Assembly (NCBI GenBank): GCA_022567305.1
Contig: JADFHF010000001.1
Location: 62,001-126,000 of the forward strand
From: Bacteroidota bacterium
GTDB taxonomy: Bacteria > Bacteroidota > Rhodothermia > Rhodothermales > UBA10348
DNA length: 64,000 nucleotides
Direction: 5' to 3'
This document shows positions 47,008 to 57,105 of this stretch, piece by piece. How positions within the stretch are numbered: the stretch's first letter is position 1; each line of letters opens with the position of its first letter. The notes beneath the pieces are model-generated. The model was not told where the DNA came from and did not search any database. It worked only from the letters and a program-made list of their open reading frames with translations. Both the position numbers and the translations under genes were made by a program.

Positions 47008-48309
47008 CTATTCCAACTCTAACGTACCAGCCATGGCCACGTGAAGCCGGCCAGGATCGAGATGGGTGGATATTTGGGCGTTTATATCCGACGCGGTGAC
47101 CTCAGCAACTAATCCGGGGAACTCATCCAGATAGGACGGATCCCTCCCCTTTTCTGAATTACGGAGAAGCGAACTCGCCAAACTTCGAGTAGACGACAGG
47201 CCGACCTTGTATGAACCGATAATCGTTTCCTTCTTCTCTTCCGTCTCTTCTTCCGTAATCCCATCCTGAATGAACCGCCGTACCTGGTTCATCGTCTCGT
47301 CGATTCCCTCGTCAAGCGCGTCCTGGCTCAGGGTAACGGAAATGCTCCACCGGCCGTGGTGAAGTCTATCCATCTCGGAAAGAGATGAGCGAATGCCGTA
47401 CGTCAGTCCCATTTCATCCCGAATGATTCGCATGAGACGTGCGGAAAAATTTCCCCCGAGAACATAATTTCCCAGATAAAGCGGGATATATCCGTCATCT
47501 ACTGGCGTCATCTGCACCGCATGGCCGATGATAACATCAATGTTTTCTCGGTCATCAATATGAATCTTTTCGACGCCCGATTTATGCTGTCTCGCGGACC
47601 ACTCCCACATGGGTGCGGAGTTCTCATGATGGTGGAAGGACTGAAACTCAGTGGCGATCACGGATTCTATCTGCATCCAGTCGATCTCTCCGACCACGGC
47701 GAGAGACCAATCCCTTTTGAGCATGTGGTCTTGATAGAATGCGTCGACTTTGGACGCAGATAATTCTGAAAGTCTCTCGATCTCTACGAGAGGCTCGTGG
47801 GCGTAAAAGGGGTGGTCTGGGTTGTAAACGCGTCTCGAATGCGTGTCGCTGGCCATCGTCGAGGTATCCGTAAGGCTCCTCCGGAGAGCCGCTTCATATC
47901 GACCCTTTAACAGCGTCAACTCTGACCCGGCGAATGAAGGCTCGTTAAGCTGTTCTGCCAGGAGTGACAAAACCTTCGGGAGGTCCTCAGCCAAGGCACG
48001 TCCTGAGACACGCACTCGAATCCCATCCGTAGAAAAATTGATTTCGGCTCCGATGCTTTCAAGTTCGGTAGCCAATTCGATTTTACTCCGGGATTGAGTT
48101 CCCTTGTCCAACATTGCAACCGTCAGACTTCGAAGGAGGTCTTCTCCCGACGCGAAATCTGGCAGGCAGACGAAGGATCCGCTGAAAGATACCACGTTTT
48201 TAACGGGAGCTGCCAAGACGATATACCGCCCGCTGTCGAGCTCGTGTATTTCGACTCGGTCACCGTAGCTGGATGAGCTACTCTGACTTTGGGGTTGCCC
48301 TGCCTGCAT
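47008..48309 (-). CDS. M16-family peptidase-like protein lacking the zinc motif
   Basis: 433 residues from the ATG at 48309; the frame extends to 48411 but would overlap the previous gene. Two homologous M16 halves are visible. In the N-terminal half, where active members read HxxEHMxxKGT, this protein reads SLTVAMLDKGT: Ser61, Val64 and Ala65 replace His, Glu and His. The C-terminal half keeps the substrate-binding pattern LGGNFSARLMRIIRDEMGLTYGIRSS. So it resembles a non-catalytic M16 subunit. No signal peptide is visible, and no catalytic partner is adjacent. Confidence 0.8.
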   Translation of the reverse strand: MQAGQPQSQSSSSSYGDRVEIHELDSGRYIVLAAPVKNVVSFSGSFVCLPDFASGEDLLRSLTVAMLDKGTQSRSKIELATELESIGAEINFSTDGIRVRVSGRALAEDLPKVLSLLAEQLNEPSFAGSELTLLKGRYEAALRRSLTDTSTMASDTHSRRVYNPDHPFYAHEPLVEIERLSELSASKVDAFYQDHMLKRDWSLAVVGEIDWMQIESVIATEFQSFHHHENSAPMWEWSARQHKSGVEKIHIDDRENIDVIIGHAVQMTPVDDGYIPLYLGNYVLGGNFSARLMRIIRDEMGLTYGIRSSLSEMDRLHHGRWSISVTLSQDALDEGIDETMNQVRRFIQDGITEEETEEKKETIIGSYKVGLSSTRSLASSLLRNSEKGRDPSYLDEFPGLVAEVTASDINAQISTHLDPGRLHVAMAGTLELE

Positions 48310-48340
48310 GATTCCGTCGCCCTGGATGATTTCTGATTGA

Positions 48341-49258
48341 TTATCGGGTCCGTACAAAATAGAGAGACCACTCCGTGAGCAGTATCCATCGGTCTCTCGT
48401 CTTGACTGCATCCACCAGGGGGTCGGTCAAATCGACGAATGTCTCGGAGATTCGCAGTCCACTCGAATCGAATTCAATGATTCGATCTGGCATGATGGCC
48501 AGGACTCCTTCCGGGCTGCGAGTTACCGAGCGGATCTCTCTCAGATGACCCTCGGAAAGGCTTCGCACGTAGGTGCCGAACAAATCGTAGATCAGAACAC
48601 AGGCACATCCGCGGTCTGCAACATAAAGCAAGTTCTCGGTGGCCAGCAGATCTACCGGCTCGACCAAATATCCCGGCCCCTGACCCTGGCGACCGATCCA
48701 CCACTTGTTTCTTCTCTCGCGGTCCCAACGAATTACGAGGTTAGCCCGCGCGCTTATTACGTAGAGATCATCGGCCGGAGAAGAAGATACGGCGATCGGA
48801 AGACCATCCGATGGCGATTTGAATTGAGCCTCTCCCTGTCTAAAACTGGGGTCGTCTTCGTCCAGGTCGTCTTGATCAGACGAGACGGGTAGACTTTCGA
48901 TAAAGCGAAATTCTTTCGTAAATCGCTGAATTCGACCGTTTTGGGTGTCGGCAACATTTACGACGAGACCGAGAGCCGGATCCACATCCGCCGGCTCATC
49001 AAATTGTCCTTCGGCAAGTCCCGGACCCCCGAGTCGATTGAGATATACTCCATCCGCCGCGAAAACATGAATGACATTCTCATCCCGGTCCGGAACATAG
49101 AGCAATCCGTCAGGCGATATACCCAGATGTGATGCGCGCGTAAATTCGTATACAGGTGGTCCGACAAACAACGTATCCGGTTCCTGTCCAAGGCTCACAG
49201 TAATCGAGTGCAGGGATACGATCAATAGGGCAAAGAACCTGGGGTAATGTCTCTTCAT
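48341..49258 (-). CDS. exported NHL/6-bladed beta-propeller protein
   Basis: 305 residues. A signal peptide (core ~8-22, cleavage near VSLGQ) is followed by repeated propeller-blade segments: HLGISPDGLLYVPDRDENVI, LVVNVADTQNGRIQRF and ENLLYVADRGCACVLIYD, each ending in short beta strands. Such proteins are typical periplasmic or surface binding proteins in Bacteroidota; the ligand is unknown. Its start overlaps the purD stop by 4 nt (ATGA), and the M16-like gene follows after 31 nt. Confidence 0.8.
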   Translation of the reverse strand: MKRHYPRFFALLIVSLHSITVSLGQEPDTLFVGPPVYEFTRASHLGISPDGLLYVPDRDENVIHVFAADGVYLNRLGGPGLAEGQFDEPADVDPALGLVVNVADTQNGRIQRFTKEFRFIESLPVSSDQDDLDEDDPSFRQGEAQFKSPSDGLPIAVSSSPADDLYVISARANLVIRWDRERRNKWWIGRQGQGPGYLVEPVDLLATENLLYVADRGCACVLIYDLFGTYVRSLSEGHLREIRSVTRSPEGVLAIMPDRIIEFDSSGLRISETFVDLTDPLVDAVKTRDRWILLTEWSLYFVRTR

Positions 49259-50583
49259 GAAAGTGCTGTACGCGCGAGACCTTTTTCCCCAATGTCACGT
49301 CGGTAAAAGTGACCTTCAAATGATATCGCTTCGACCCCTTTGTATGCTCTATCCATGGCATCTGTCAAATCTACCCCTAGCCCTGTGACGGCCAGTACCC
49401 TGCCGCCCGATGTCACTAATTCACCCGTCTCATCGACCGTTACGCCGGCCTGGTAAACGAATGTTTGCCCCTGTGATGAAGCGCCTTCAATCCCCGTGAT
49501 GGTTTTTCCTTTCTCATAGTCGTCTGGATACCCCTCGGAAGCCATCACAACGCAAACCGCCGACTTGTCGGCGACCTCCAATTCAAATTCGGACAGAGTT
49601 CCATCCGCAACAGAACGAAAGAGTTCTGCCACGTCTGATCGCATGAGTGGGAGAACAACTTGGGCTTCGGGATCTCCCAGACGGCAGTTGAACTCCATCA
49701 CCTTCGGCCCTTCGGCGGTAATCATTAGTCCACAATAAAGTATCCCCATATACGGGGACCCCTCTCGACGCATCCCCTCGAGTGTCGGTTCAATGACCAT
49801 CCGACACACGTCAACGAGTAGCTTATTCGTCATGATAGGTGCTGGCGCATAGGCGCCCATTCCGCCCGTATTAGGCCCCGTATCACCTTCTCCAACGCGT
49901 TTGTGGTCCTGAGCCGTGGGTAGAAGTATATAATCCGTTCCATCCGTGAGGGCAAATACGCTGGCTTCCTCACCTTCCATGAAGCTCTCGATAACAACCT
50001 CCTCACCCGCCTCACCGAGGTGGTGGTCGTGGAGAATCGCAGATATCGCTTCCAGCGCATCTTCCTCTGTCATGCAAACAATCGCCCCCTTTCCGGCTGC
50101 AAGGCCACTGGCTTTCACCACAATGGGAGCGCCCTGGGTTCGAATGTGGTCGAGCGCCGCATCGGCCTCGCTGCGATGGAATACCTGATACGAGGCTGTC
50201 GGGATATCGTACTTCGTCATGAAAAGCTTGGCGAAGGATTTCGACCCTTCAAGTCGTGCGGCGAGCGCCGAAGGACCAACGACTGATATTCCGCTTTCTC
50301 GGAGCAGATCCGCGAGACCAAGGACAAGAGGCACCTCAGGTCCGACGATGACCAGATCAAAGGCCTCTTGAACGGCATATCGATGGAGGGCATCGACATC
50401 GTCAGCAGCGATCAACACGTTCGTACCGAACGCGGCCGTGCCTGCGTTTCCGGGGGCCGTGAAAACCTCGTGCTCAATGTTTTCTTCAGAAAGCGGTCCA
50501 GAATGTTCTATAGCCAGCGGATTCGTAAGCGATTGCACGATCGCGTGTTCGCGGCCACCGCTTCCGACTACTAAGATTTTCAT
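49255..50583 (-). CDS. purD: phosphoribosylamine--glycine ligase
   Basis: 442 residues. The N-terminus [19 protein letters not shown], the ATP-grasp part with [20 protein letters not shown], the central [20 protein letters not shown] and [18 protein letters not shown] are all PurD signatures. It joins glycine to phosphoribosylamine in purine synthesis. Followed by the propeller gene with a 4-nt overlap, and preceded by mutS (39-nt gap). Confidence 0.96.
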   Translation of the reverse strand: MKILVVGSGGREHAIVQSLTNPLAIEHSGPLSEENIEHEVFTAPGNAGTAAFGTNVLIAADDVDALHRYAVQEAFDLVIVGPEVPLVLGLADLLRESGISVVGPSALAARLEGSKSFAKLFMTKYDIPTASYQVFHRSEADAALDHIRTQGAPIVVKASGLAAGKGAIVCMTEEDALEAISAILHDHHLGEAGEEVVIESFMEGEEASVFALTDGTDYILLPTAQDHKRVGEGDTGPNTGGMGAYAPAPIMTNKLLVDVCRMVIEPTLEGMRREGSPYMGILYCGLMITAEGPKVMEFNCRLGDPEAQVVLPLMRSDVAELFRSVADGTLSEFELEVADKSAVCVVMASEGYPDDYEKGKTITGIEGASSQGQTFVYQAGVTVDETGELVTSGGRVLAVTGLGVDLTDAMDRAYKGVEAISFEGHFYRRDIGEKGLARTALS

Positions 50584-50622
50584 GGGCCCGTTTGAATTAG
50601 ATGCAACTGAACACGTTCGCTC

Positions 50623-53319
50623 CTAAGAATCCGTAGTCATCTTCTTTAACTCAGACAGCTCGATGAGAGCATCAATCGGAGTCAGTCGCTCCGGATCCAA
50701 AGATTCAATTCGCTCTTTGATTTCCGTTGCAATGGGGTCCGTCAGATCAGTAAATAACGACATCTGGCTGGACGATGCCTGCGGAATGGGTCTGCGTGGC
50801 CCAACGAGACCGGCATCTTTCATGACGCCTTCCATGGCTGCGTCGACTTCTAACTGCTGACTCTCCAGATGATTCAAGATGGCATGGGCCCTGCGAAGAA
50901 CCGACTCTGGCAGACCGGCCATTCGGGCCACCTCGATGCCGTAAGAGTGATCGGATCCGCCCGCAATCAACTTTCTCAGAAATACGACTTTCCCCTGATG
51001 CTCCTGTACCTGAATGTTGAAATTTTGAACACGAGGAAGGCGCTCAGCCAGTTCATTTAGCTCGTGATAGTGTGTCGCAAAGAGCGTCCTGGCAGCGATT
51101 TTCTCTTCATCGTGTAAATATTCCACAAGCGCCCATGCGATAGAGAGGCCGTCAAACGTACTCGTTCCCCGTCCCACTTCATCCAGTAAAACCAGAGAAG
51201 CAGGCGTGGCGCTGTTCAAAATATTGGCTGTTTCATTCATCTCCACAAGAAACGTACTCTCTCCCGCAGACAGATTATCCGACGCACCCACTCTGGTATA
51301 AATCCGATCCACCATCCCAATGTGCGCTCGAGTGGCTGGGACAAACGAACCCACTTGAGCCATCAATACAATGAGCCCTACTTGCCTCAAAACGACGCTT
51401 TTGCCCGCCATGTTTGGGCCTGTAATAATGAGAATTTGATTCGATTCAGCATCCAATTGTATGTCATTTGGAATGAAGGACTCGCCGATCGGAAGAAGAT
51501 GCTCGACGACCGGATGACGACCTGCCTCGATCGTCAACTCGGTCGATTGATCGACTACAGGTCGGACGTACTTATGGCGGCGCGCCGTTTCGGCAAATGC
51601 TGTAAATACGTCCAGAGTAGCCAGTTGACGGCCATTTTGCTGCAGCTGTGGAATGTAGGTGGAGCACTCCGAAACGAGCTGTTCAAACAGATTCGATTCC
51701 AACTCCCGTATTTCATCCTCGGCCCCAAGTATGCGCTCCTCGTACTCTTTGAGTTCCTCGGTGATGTAGCGTTCGGCGTTGACCAGGGTTTGCTTTCTAA
51801 TCCAATTCTCAGGGACTCGGTCCTTATGCGTATTTGTCACCTCCAGGTAATATCCGAATACCTTATTGAATCCAACTTTCAGACTGGATATACCAGTGCG
51901 CTGCGATTCACTCTTCTGGAGTTCGGTCAGCCATTGCTTCCCGGAACTAGAAAGAGCTCGAAGCTCATCGAGTGCTTCATGATGACCGGGGCGAATGACG
52001 CCTCCGTCTTTTAGTGTCGGAGGTGGCTCGTCAACGATCGTGGACTCAATTCGCGATACCAGGTCATCAAGCAAAACGAGCTGACCACCGAGTGTGACAA
52101 GAACGGGATCGGAAGATTGCTTCAGGCCGTTTTGAATCGCTGGAATCTGGTGAAGGGTATCTCTGAGATAGATCAGGTCTCTCGGCGATACACGTCTCAC
52201 TGATATTTTTGCAGCAATTCGCTCGAGATCACCGACGGGTCCGAGCAGCTTCTGAAATTCTTCGAGTAGCTTATTCTTTTTAAAGAGCGCGCCAACCGCC
52301 GACTGTCTTTTTTGAATCGCCTCTACAGATCGAAGGGGACGAAGAAGCCACGATCGTAGAAGGCGCCCCCCCATTGACGTACGAGTCTGGTCCAGAATCT
52401 GAATCAGCGTTCCGTCGCGCGTGCCTTGATTCAGAGATGATACCAGTTCCAGATTTCGACGCGTCTGCTCGTCAAGCAGCATGAAGGTTGATGTGTCGAA
52501 TCGAGAGATTCGCCGGATATGGGTGATCTGCGATTTTTGTGTCTCCTGGAGATAGTGTAGAACAGCACCGGCCGCCACCAGTCCAACCTCCATATCGTCG
52601 ACACCAAATCCCTTCAACGAGTGGGTATCAAAGTGTGTTATTAGAAGATCTTTCGCATAGTCTGATTTAAAGACCCAGTCATCGAGTCCTGTAATCACAA
52701 AATTTAGATTGCGAACAGAATCCAGATCCCCTTTTCTAGTCGATTCAACCAGTACTTCGGCTGGTGATATGGTTTGAATAACTGCGGCCAAATCGTTTGA
52801 AGCAATTTCAGCTACAGAGAACTCTCCGGTTGAAGCATCGGCAAACGCCACGCCTACGATCCCCGTCGCGCTGCGTCCAACCCCATGATGTACGGCTGCA
52901 ATATACTGGGACTGCTTCGGCTCAAGCAGCTGATCCCTGAAGGACACGCCAGGGGTTACGATTTCTACAACGTCTCGTTTGACAATCTTCTTCGTTTTCT
53001 TCGGGTCTTCGAGTTGCTCGCATATTGCCACCCGTAGACCCGCCCGGACCAATTTCGGTAGATAGTGGTCGATGGCATGATGGGGAAAGCCGGCCAAAGC
53101 AACATCGGCGGCCTGACCATTAGAACGCTTGGTCAGTGTGATGCCGAGAATATTGTGCACCAGGCGGGCATCTTCATCGAAGGTTTCGTAGAAGTCGCCC
53201 ATTCGAAATAAGAGCACGGTCCCCGGATGCCGATCCTTGATCGCAAAGTACTGTTTCATCAAGGGCGTGCCGAAACGCGTCTGTCCTTTCAACCCTTTCG
53301 GTTTCGTACTTTTAGCCAT
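50623..53319 (-). CDS. mutS: DNA mismatch repair protein MutS
   Basis: 898 residues. The mismatch-binding domain I shows MKQYFAIKDRHPGTVLLFRM with the Phe-x-Glu loop GDFYETFDED. The core and lever domains follow, then the ATPase: Walker A TGPNMAGKSVVLRQ, signature SAGESTFLVEMNETANIL, Walker B LVLLDEVGRGTSTFDG and the H-loop LFATHYHEL. A dimerisation tail closes the protein. Partner mutL is not in the window. Confidence 0.97.
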   Translation of the reverse strand: MAKSTKPKGLKGQTRFGTPLMKQYFAIKDRHPGTVLLFRMGDFYETFDEDARLVHNILGITLTKRSNGQAADVALAGFPHHAIDHYLPKLVRAGLRVAICEQLEDPKKTKKIVKRDVVEIVTPGVSFRDQLLEPKQSQYIAAVHHGVGRSATGIVGVAFADASTGEFSVAEIASNDLAAVIQTISPAEVLVESTRKGDLDSVRNLNFVITGLDDWVFKSDYAKDLLITHFDTHSLKGFGVDDMEVGLVAAGAVLHYLQETQKSQITHIRRISRFDTSTFMLLDEQTRRNLELVSSLNQGTRDGTLIQILDQTRTSMGGRLLRSWLLRPLRSVEAIQKRQSAVGALFKKNKLLEEFQKLLGPVGDLERIAAKISVRRVSPRDLIYLRDTLHQIPAIQNGLKQSSDPVLVTLGGQLVLLDDLVSRIESTIVDEPPPTLKDGGVIRPGHHEALDELRALSSSGKQWLTELQKSESQRTGISSLKVGFNKVFGYYLEVTNTHKDRVPENWIRKQTLVNAERYITEELKEYEERILGAEDEIRELESNLFEQLVSECSTYIPQLQQNGRQLATLDVFTAFAETARRHKYVRPVVDQSTELTIEAGRHPVVEHLLPIGESFIPNDIQLDAESNQILIITGPNMAGKSVVLRQVGLIVLMAQVGSFVPATRAHIGMVDRIYTRVGASDNLSAGESTFLVEMNETANILNSATPASLVLLDEVGRGTSTFDGLSIAWALVEYLHDEEKIAARTLFATHYHELNELAERLPRVQNFNIQVQEHQGKVVFLRKLIAGGSDHSYGIEVARMAGLPESVLRRAHAILNHLESQQLEVDAAMEGVMKDAGLVGPRRPIPQASSSQMSLFTDLTDPIATEIKERIESLDPERLTPIDALIELSELKKMTTDS

Positions 53320-53524
53320 GCTTTTCGAAGACTTGAAACGATCGAAGAACTTACTTCAGCCAGACCAATAAACAGGCGATTGCCCATGATTCCTCAGGCT
53401 TCGAAGCTAGCTTTCGGACGGGGCATTCGCAACGCTCATTGACCTTGTCTCGCAGGCCGGAAATGCCGAAGCAGGCGACGGCTCATACGACACGAATACC
53501 CAACCCACAATTCTCATCATCTCC

Positions 53525-54400
53525 ATGTCCGACGCCCAGTCAAGACTTGAGTGGACTACACTTGTGGGAGCATCCGAACTCGTTGATTCACTCGATGACC
53601 CGGACCTAGTGATCATCGACTGCCGATTCGCTCTTTCAGATCCCGATGCTGGGCGCGCAGAATACGACACCTCTCATCTTCCTACGGCCCGCTACGCACA
53701 CCTGGAAGATGATCTTTCCGGAACGATCATTCCAGGGATTTCTGGTCGCCACCCGTTGCCCTCTCCGGATGTCTTCGCCAAAACCCTTGGCCGGTTGGGT
53801 ATATCCAATTCGAATCAAGTGGTTACCTACGATGGATTCGGGGACGCTTTCGCTTCTCGCTTGTGGTGGATGCTTCAGTGGGTTGGACATGAGCGGGCTG
53901 CCGTTCTGGATGGTGGTTGGCAAGCATGGCTTCGACACGGCTTTACGACAACAGCTGAGCAACCAACCATTCCACAAGCGGAGTTCGTTGCGGTCGTTCA
54001 CAACGACCTGCAGTTTTCGGCCGAAGATGTTGAACAAATTCTGACCAATACGGACTGGCGCATTCTCGATGCCAGAGACGGCGCACGATACCGCGGTGAA
54101 ACTGAACCGATCGACCCTGTTGCCGGGCACATTCCAGGGGCCCTTTCCGCGCCGTTCAAGGAAAACCTGGACTCGGACGGCCATTTTCTTTCACCCGAGG
54201 AGCTTCGAAATCGATATGAGTCGATTGCAGGCCAGCTCACTAGCAAAAAAACAGTCACTTATTGCGGCTCGGGCGTTACCGGCGCGCATATCGCACTCGC
54301 CATGACGCACGCGGGTCTCGGAATGCCCAGACTCTACGCCGGTTCATGGAGCGAATGGATTACGGATACGTCCCGGCCGATTGCGGTTGGAGACGAGTAA
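53525..54400 (+). CDS. thiosulfate/3-mercaptopyruvate sulfurtransferase
   Basis: 291 residues with two rhodanese domains. The N-terminal one (about 10-135, IIDCRFALSDPDAGRAEYD and ARYAHLEDDLSG) is inactive as usual. The C-terminal one carries the catalytic Cys247 in TVTYCGSGVTGAHIALAM; the CGSGVT loop favours 3-mercaptopyruvate sulfurtransferase over thiosulfate enzymes, which have CRxGxR. No signal peptide, so cytosolic. It converges on recA with a 1-nt gap. Confidence 0.92.
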   Translation: MSDAQSRLEWTTLVGASELVDSLDDPDLVIIDCRFALSDPDAGRAEYDTSHLPTARYAHLEDDLSGTIIPGISGRHPLPSPDVFAKTLGRLGISNSNQVVTYDGFGDAFASRLWWMLQWVGHERAAVLDGGWQAWLRHGFTTTAEQPTIPQAEFVAVVHNDLQFSAEDVEQILTNTDWRILDARDGARYRGETEPIDPVAGHIPGALSAPFKENLDSDGHFLSPEELRNRYESIAGQLTSKKTVTYCGSGVTGAHIALAMTHAGLGMPRLYAGSWSEWITDTSRPIAVGDE

Positions 54401-54401
54401 G

Positions 54402-55511
54402 TCATTCGGCAACGTTTTCCTGCTTCTGTTTTTCGGGCAACTGTATTCCCAGCGCCATCTCGTCCGGCGCTTTCTTGGTAGTCTCCTTAACGACGTCGGT
54501 GTTCTCTTCAACGACGAACATTCCAAGGGCTTCTTTCACCTTATGCACGATCTCTTCCCTCATGGCGTCGTTTTCTTCCAACCACAGTATGGCAGATTCG
54601 CGGCCTTGCCCCACTTTCGCATCTCCATATGAATACCACGATCCGCTCTTAGTCAGAATGTCATTTTCTACTGCGATGTCAACCAGTTCCCCAAGAAAAG
54701 AAATGCCGATGCCGTAGATAATATCAAACTCTGCAAATCGGAACGGAGGGGCCACCTTATTCTTTACAACTTTTACTCTCGTTCTATTTCCGACCACTAC
54801 CGTCCCATCTTTGATCGCACCGATGCGGCGAATATCCAAGCGGATGGTAGCATAGAATTTTAGAGCCCGGCCGCCTGTGGTCGTCTCCGGGTTTCCAAAT
54901 ACCACGCCGATCTTTTCTCTGATCTGGTTAATGAAAATGAGGATGGTCTTCGTTCTGTTGATAGACCCCGTCAATTTCCGAAGTGCCTGACTCATCAAAC
55001 GGGCCTGCAGCCCCATGTGGCTGTCGCCCATATCACCCTCGAGCTCGGCTCGTGGAACGAGCGCAGCAACCGAGTCAATCACGATCACATCGAGTGCGCC
55101 ACTGCGAACCAGTGTATCGCAAATATTCAGAGCGTCTTCCCCGGTATCCGGCTGGGAAATCAGAAGACTATCCAAATCGACACCGAGTTTCCCAGCGTAG
55201 GTGGCATCCAGAGCGTGCTCAGCATCAATAAACGCACAGGTTCCTCCCAATTTCTGCGCCTCGGCGATTATATGTGTGGCCAGTGTTGTCTTTCCAGAAG
55301 ATTCGGGCCCAAAGATTTCCACGACACGACCGCGTGGAATGCCGCCCACGCCAAGAGCCGCATCCAATGCCAGCGAGCCGGTGGAAATCGTATCCATCCG
55401 CGTATCTGGAACATCTCCCATGCGCATGATGGCGCCCTTTCCAAACGTTTTCTCGATCTGCTTAAGCGCCAAATCCAGTGCGTGCTGTTTAGCGGTTTCG
55501 TTCTTCTCCAT
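54402..55511 (-). CDS. recA: recombinase RecA
   Basis: 369 residues. N-terminal [17 protein letters not shown], Walker [15 protein letters not shown], Walker [15 protein letters not shown], loop L1 region [19 protein letters not shown] and L2 [20 protein letters not shown] are standard. It catalyses strand exchange and triggers the SOS response. A dyad about 120 nt upstream may be a regulatory site. It stands between a converging sulfurtransferase gene and cinA (same strand, 251-nt gap). Confidence 0.98.
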   Translation of the reverse strand: MEKNETAKQHALDLALKQIEKTFGKGAIMRMGDVPDTRMDTISTGSLALDAALGVGGIPRGRVVEIFGPESSGKTTLATHIIAEAQKLGGTCAFIDAEHALDATYAGKLGVDLDSLLISQPDTGEDALNICDTLVRSGALDVIVIDSVAALVPRAELEGDMGDSHMGLQARLMSQALRKLTGSINRTKTILIFINQIREKIGVVFGNPETTTGGRALKFYATIRLDIRRIGAIKDGTVVVGNRTRVKVVKNKVAPPFRFAEFDIIYGIGISFLGELVDIAVENDILTKSGSWYSYGDAKVGQGRESAILWLEENDAMREEIVHKVKEALGMFVVEENTDVVKETTKKAPDEMALGIQLPEKQKQENVAE

Positions 55512-55627
55512 ACCGTAATTGACGTGATTGGCTGATGTAAACGTAGTTAATCAGAGACCGATTCTTAAGCTCTCTGTATAATCTAGAGTCGAAGCCAGGT
55601 GACATCGTGGAAGTTAATAATCGTTCG

Positions 55628-55645
55628 GTGACAGCTATATGTCAC
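55628..55645. promoter_or_regulatory. symmetric dyad upstream of recA
   Basis: GTGACA-6 nt-TGTCAC, perfect 6-bp arms, 117-134 nt upstream of the recA ATG, in the 251-nt recA/cinA gap. The geometry (5-6 bp arms, 6-nt centre) is like CRP/FNR-family sites and could also serve an SOS-type regulator. Function inferred only. Confidence 0.5.
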
Positions 55646-55699
55646 AGAGCCAATGAAGGTCCCATCGATCACCAAGACACGATACCGGTGAGAATATAA

Positions 55700-55723
55700 C
55701 CGAGCCGCCTTCCCTTAGCTCGG
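55700..55723 (-). terminator. candidate terminator after cinA
   Basis: CCGAGC and GCTCGG form a 6-bp stem with a 12-nt loop 40 nt after the cinA stop; on the minus strand it is followed by TTATATTCTC. Moderate evidence. Confidence 0.4.
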
Positions 55724-55762
55724 CATGTTTTCCACAATCGTGTCAAACCGTTTCCTGATCCA

Positions 55763-57019
55763 TCAAGCAGGCTGCAAGAGTCGAAGTCGGATCATGTTTA
55801 ACACCGCTGTTACCGTCCGAGTCTTATTTCGACGGCGTTCGTTGCCGAGACGAAGCATGGCGGCGGTCTCTCCCTGCTGATCAGCGTACGCAATCCATAC
55901 GGTGCCAACGGGTTTTGACTTCGAACCCCCGCCCGGCCCCATGATGCCGGTCGTCGAGACCCCGATATCTGCACTGAACTTGGCTCGAACTCCGGAAGCC
56001 ATCTGAAGCGCGACCTGCCGGCTGACGGCACCATACAACTCCAAATCGGTCATGCCCACATTCAGCTCATTGATTTTAGTGCGATTCCGATATGCGACAA
56101 CCGCTCCCACAAGGTAGTCGGAGGACCCGGGTACGTCGGTGATGCGACTCGAGACCAGACCACCGGTACAGCTTTCGGCAACGGCAATTTTAAGTTGTCG
56201 CTCGAAAAGCATCTTGCCCACGATGGCTTCGATCTCCTCCTCACCTTCTCCGTAGAAATATTTTCCGGCCTTCTCCAAGATTTTCGCTTCAAGACCGGCC
56301 ATCCGTTCCGAAACCTGGGCATTCTTCTTGGCATAGGCCGTGAGTCGAAGCCGCACTCCCGCCGCACCTGGAAGAAACGCTAGTTTGAGATCTTTATCCA
56401 GATAGGACGAAAGGTCACCGATGAGTTCATTCAGATTTGACTCCGCGATTCCCGTCGACAGAAGTGTTTTCTGAACAATTTGAGTGGTATCGTCCGAATC
56501 TGCGATGAGCGGAAGCACGTGATTCTCCATGATCACTTTCATTTCTCGAGGGACACCCGGCAAGACCACCAGCTGGACGTGCCGTTCGTCCGTCATGTGA
56601 GTGTACCGAAGCCCCGGTGCCGTACCGATCGGATTCTCCAGGACCTCGAACCCCTCCGGCACCATGGCCTGGCCCTTATTCGTCTCTGCTACGGAAATAC
56701 CTCTGACCTCAAACCGGCGTACGATCTCCTGATATATTTCCTCATGAAAGACCAGAGGCCGACCGAAGTAGTCTGCGAGAACGACCTTCGTGATGTCATC
56801 GTGTGTTGGGCCGAGACCACCCGTGACCATCACCAAATGTGAGATCGCGAGGGCCCGATCCAGTCCATCTCGAATGGCCTGTTCCGAGTCACCGACCGTA
56901 ATCATCTGTCGAACTGTAACGCCAATCGCGGTAAGTTTCTCGCCAATCCAGGACGCATTTGTGTTGGAGACCTGACCGATAAGCAGTTCATCGCCAATCG
57001 TAAGAATAACTGCGTCCAC
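55763..57019 (-). CDS. cinA: CinA-like protein (nucleotide pyrophosphatase + NMN amidohydrolase domains)
   Basis: 418 residues with a GTG start. The N-terminal MoCF-like domain has AVILTIGDELLIGQVSNTNA and MVTGGLGPTHDDITK. The C-terminal PncC domain has IAVAESCTGGLVSSRITDVP, GAVVAYRN and the GIMGPGGG loop. The family links competence/DNA damage regulons and pyridine-nucleotide recycling. In many genomes it sits next to recA, as here (same strand, cinA first). Confidence 0.95.
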   Translation of the reverse strand: MDAVILTIGDELLIGQVSNTNASWIGEKLTAIGVTVRQMITVGDSEQAIRDGLDRALAISHLVMVTGGLGPTHDDITKVVLADYFGRPLVFHEEIYQEIVRRFEVRGISVAETNKGQAMVPEGFEVLENPIGTAPGLRYTHMTDERHVQLVVLPGVPREMKVIMENHVLPLIADSDDTTQIVQKTLLSTGIAESNLNELIGDLSSYLDKDLKLAFLPGAAGVRLRLTAYAKKNAQVSERMAGLEAKILEKAGKYFYGEGEEEIEAIVGKMLFERQLKIAVAESCTGGLVSSRITDVPGSSDYLVGAVVAYRNRTKINELNVGMTDLELYGAVSRQVALQMASGVRAKFSADIGVSTTGIMGPGGGSKSKPVGTVWIAYADQQGETAAMLRLGNERRRNKTRTVTAVLNMIRLRLLQPA

Positions 57020-57105
57020 TGCCGTGTATTTCCCTCGCTTATTTCTGCCCTCGTGTCGTGCGGCCGTTGCTGATTATTGCCCAATCGAACTTCGGCCTCG
57101 GAATT

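Noticed and set aside
51322-52014. 230-residue plus-strand ORF opposite mutS
   Set aside because: Antisense shadow; mutS motifs on the other strand are intact through this segment.
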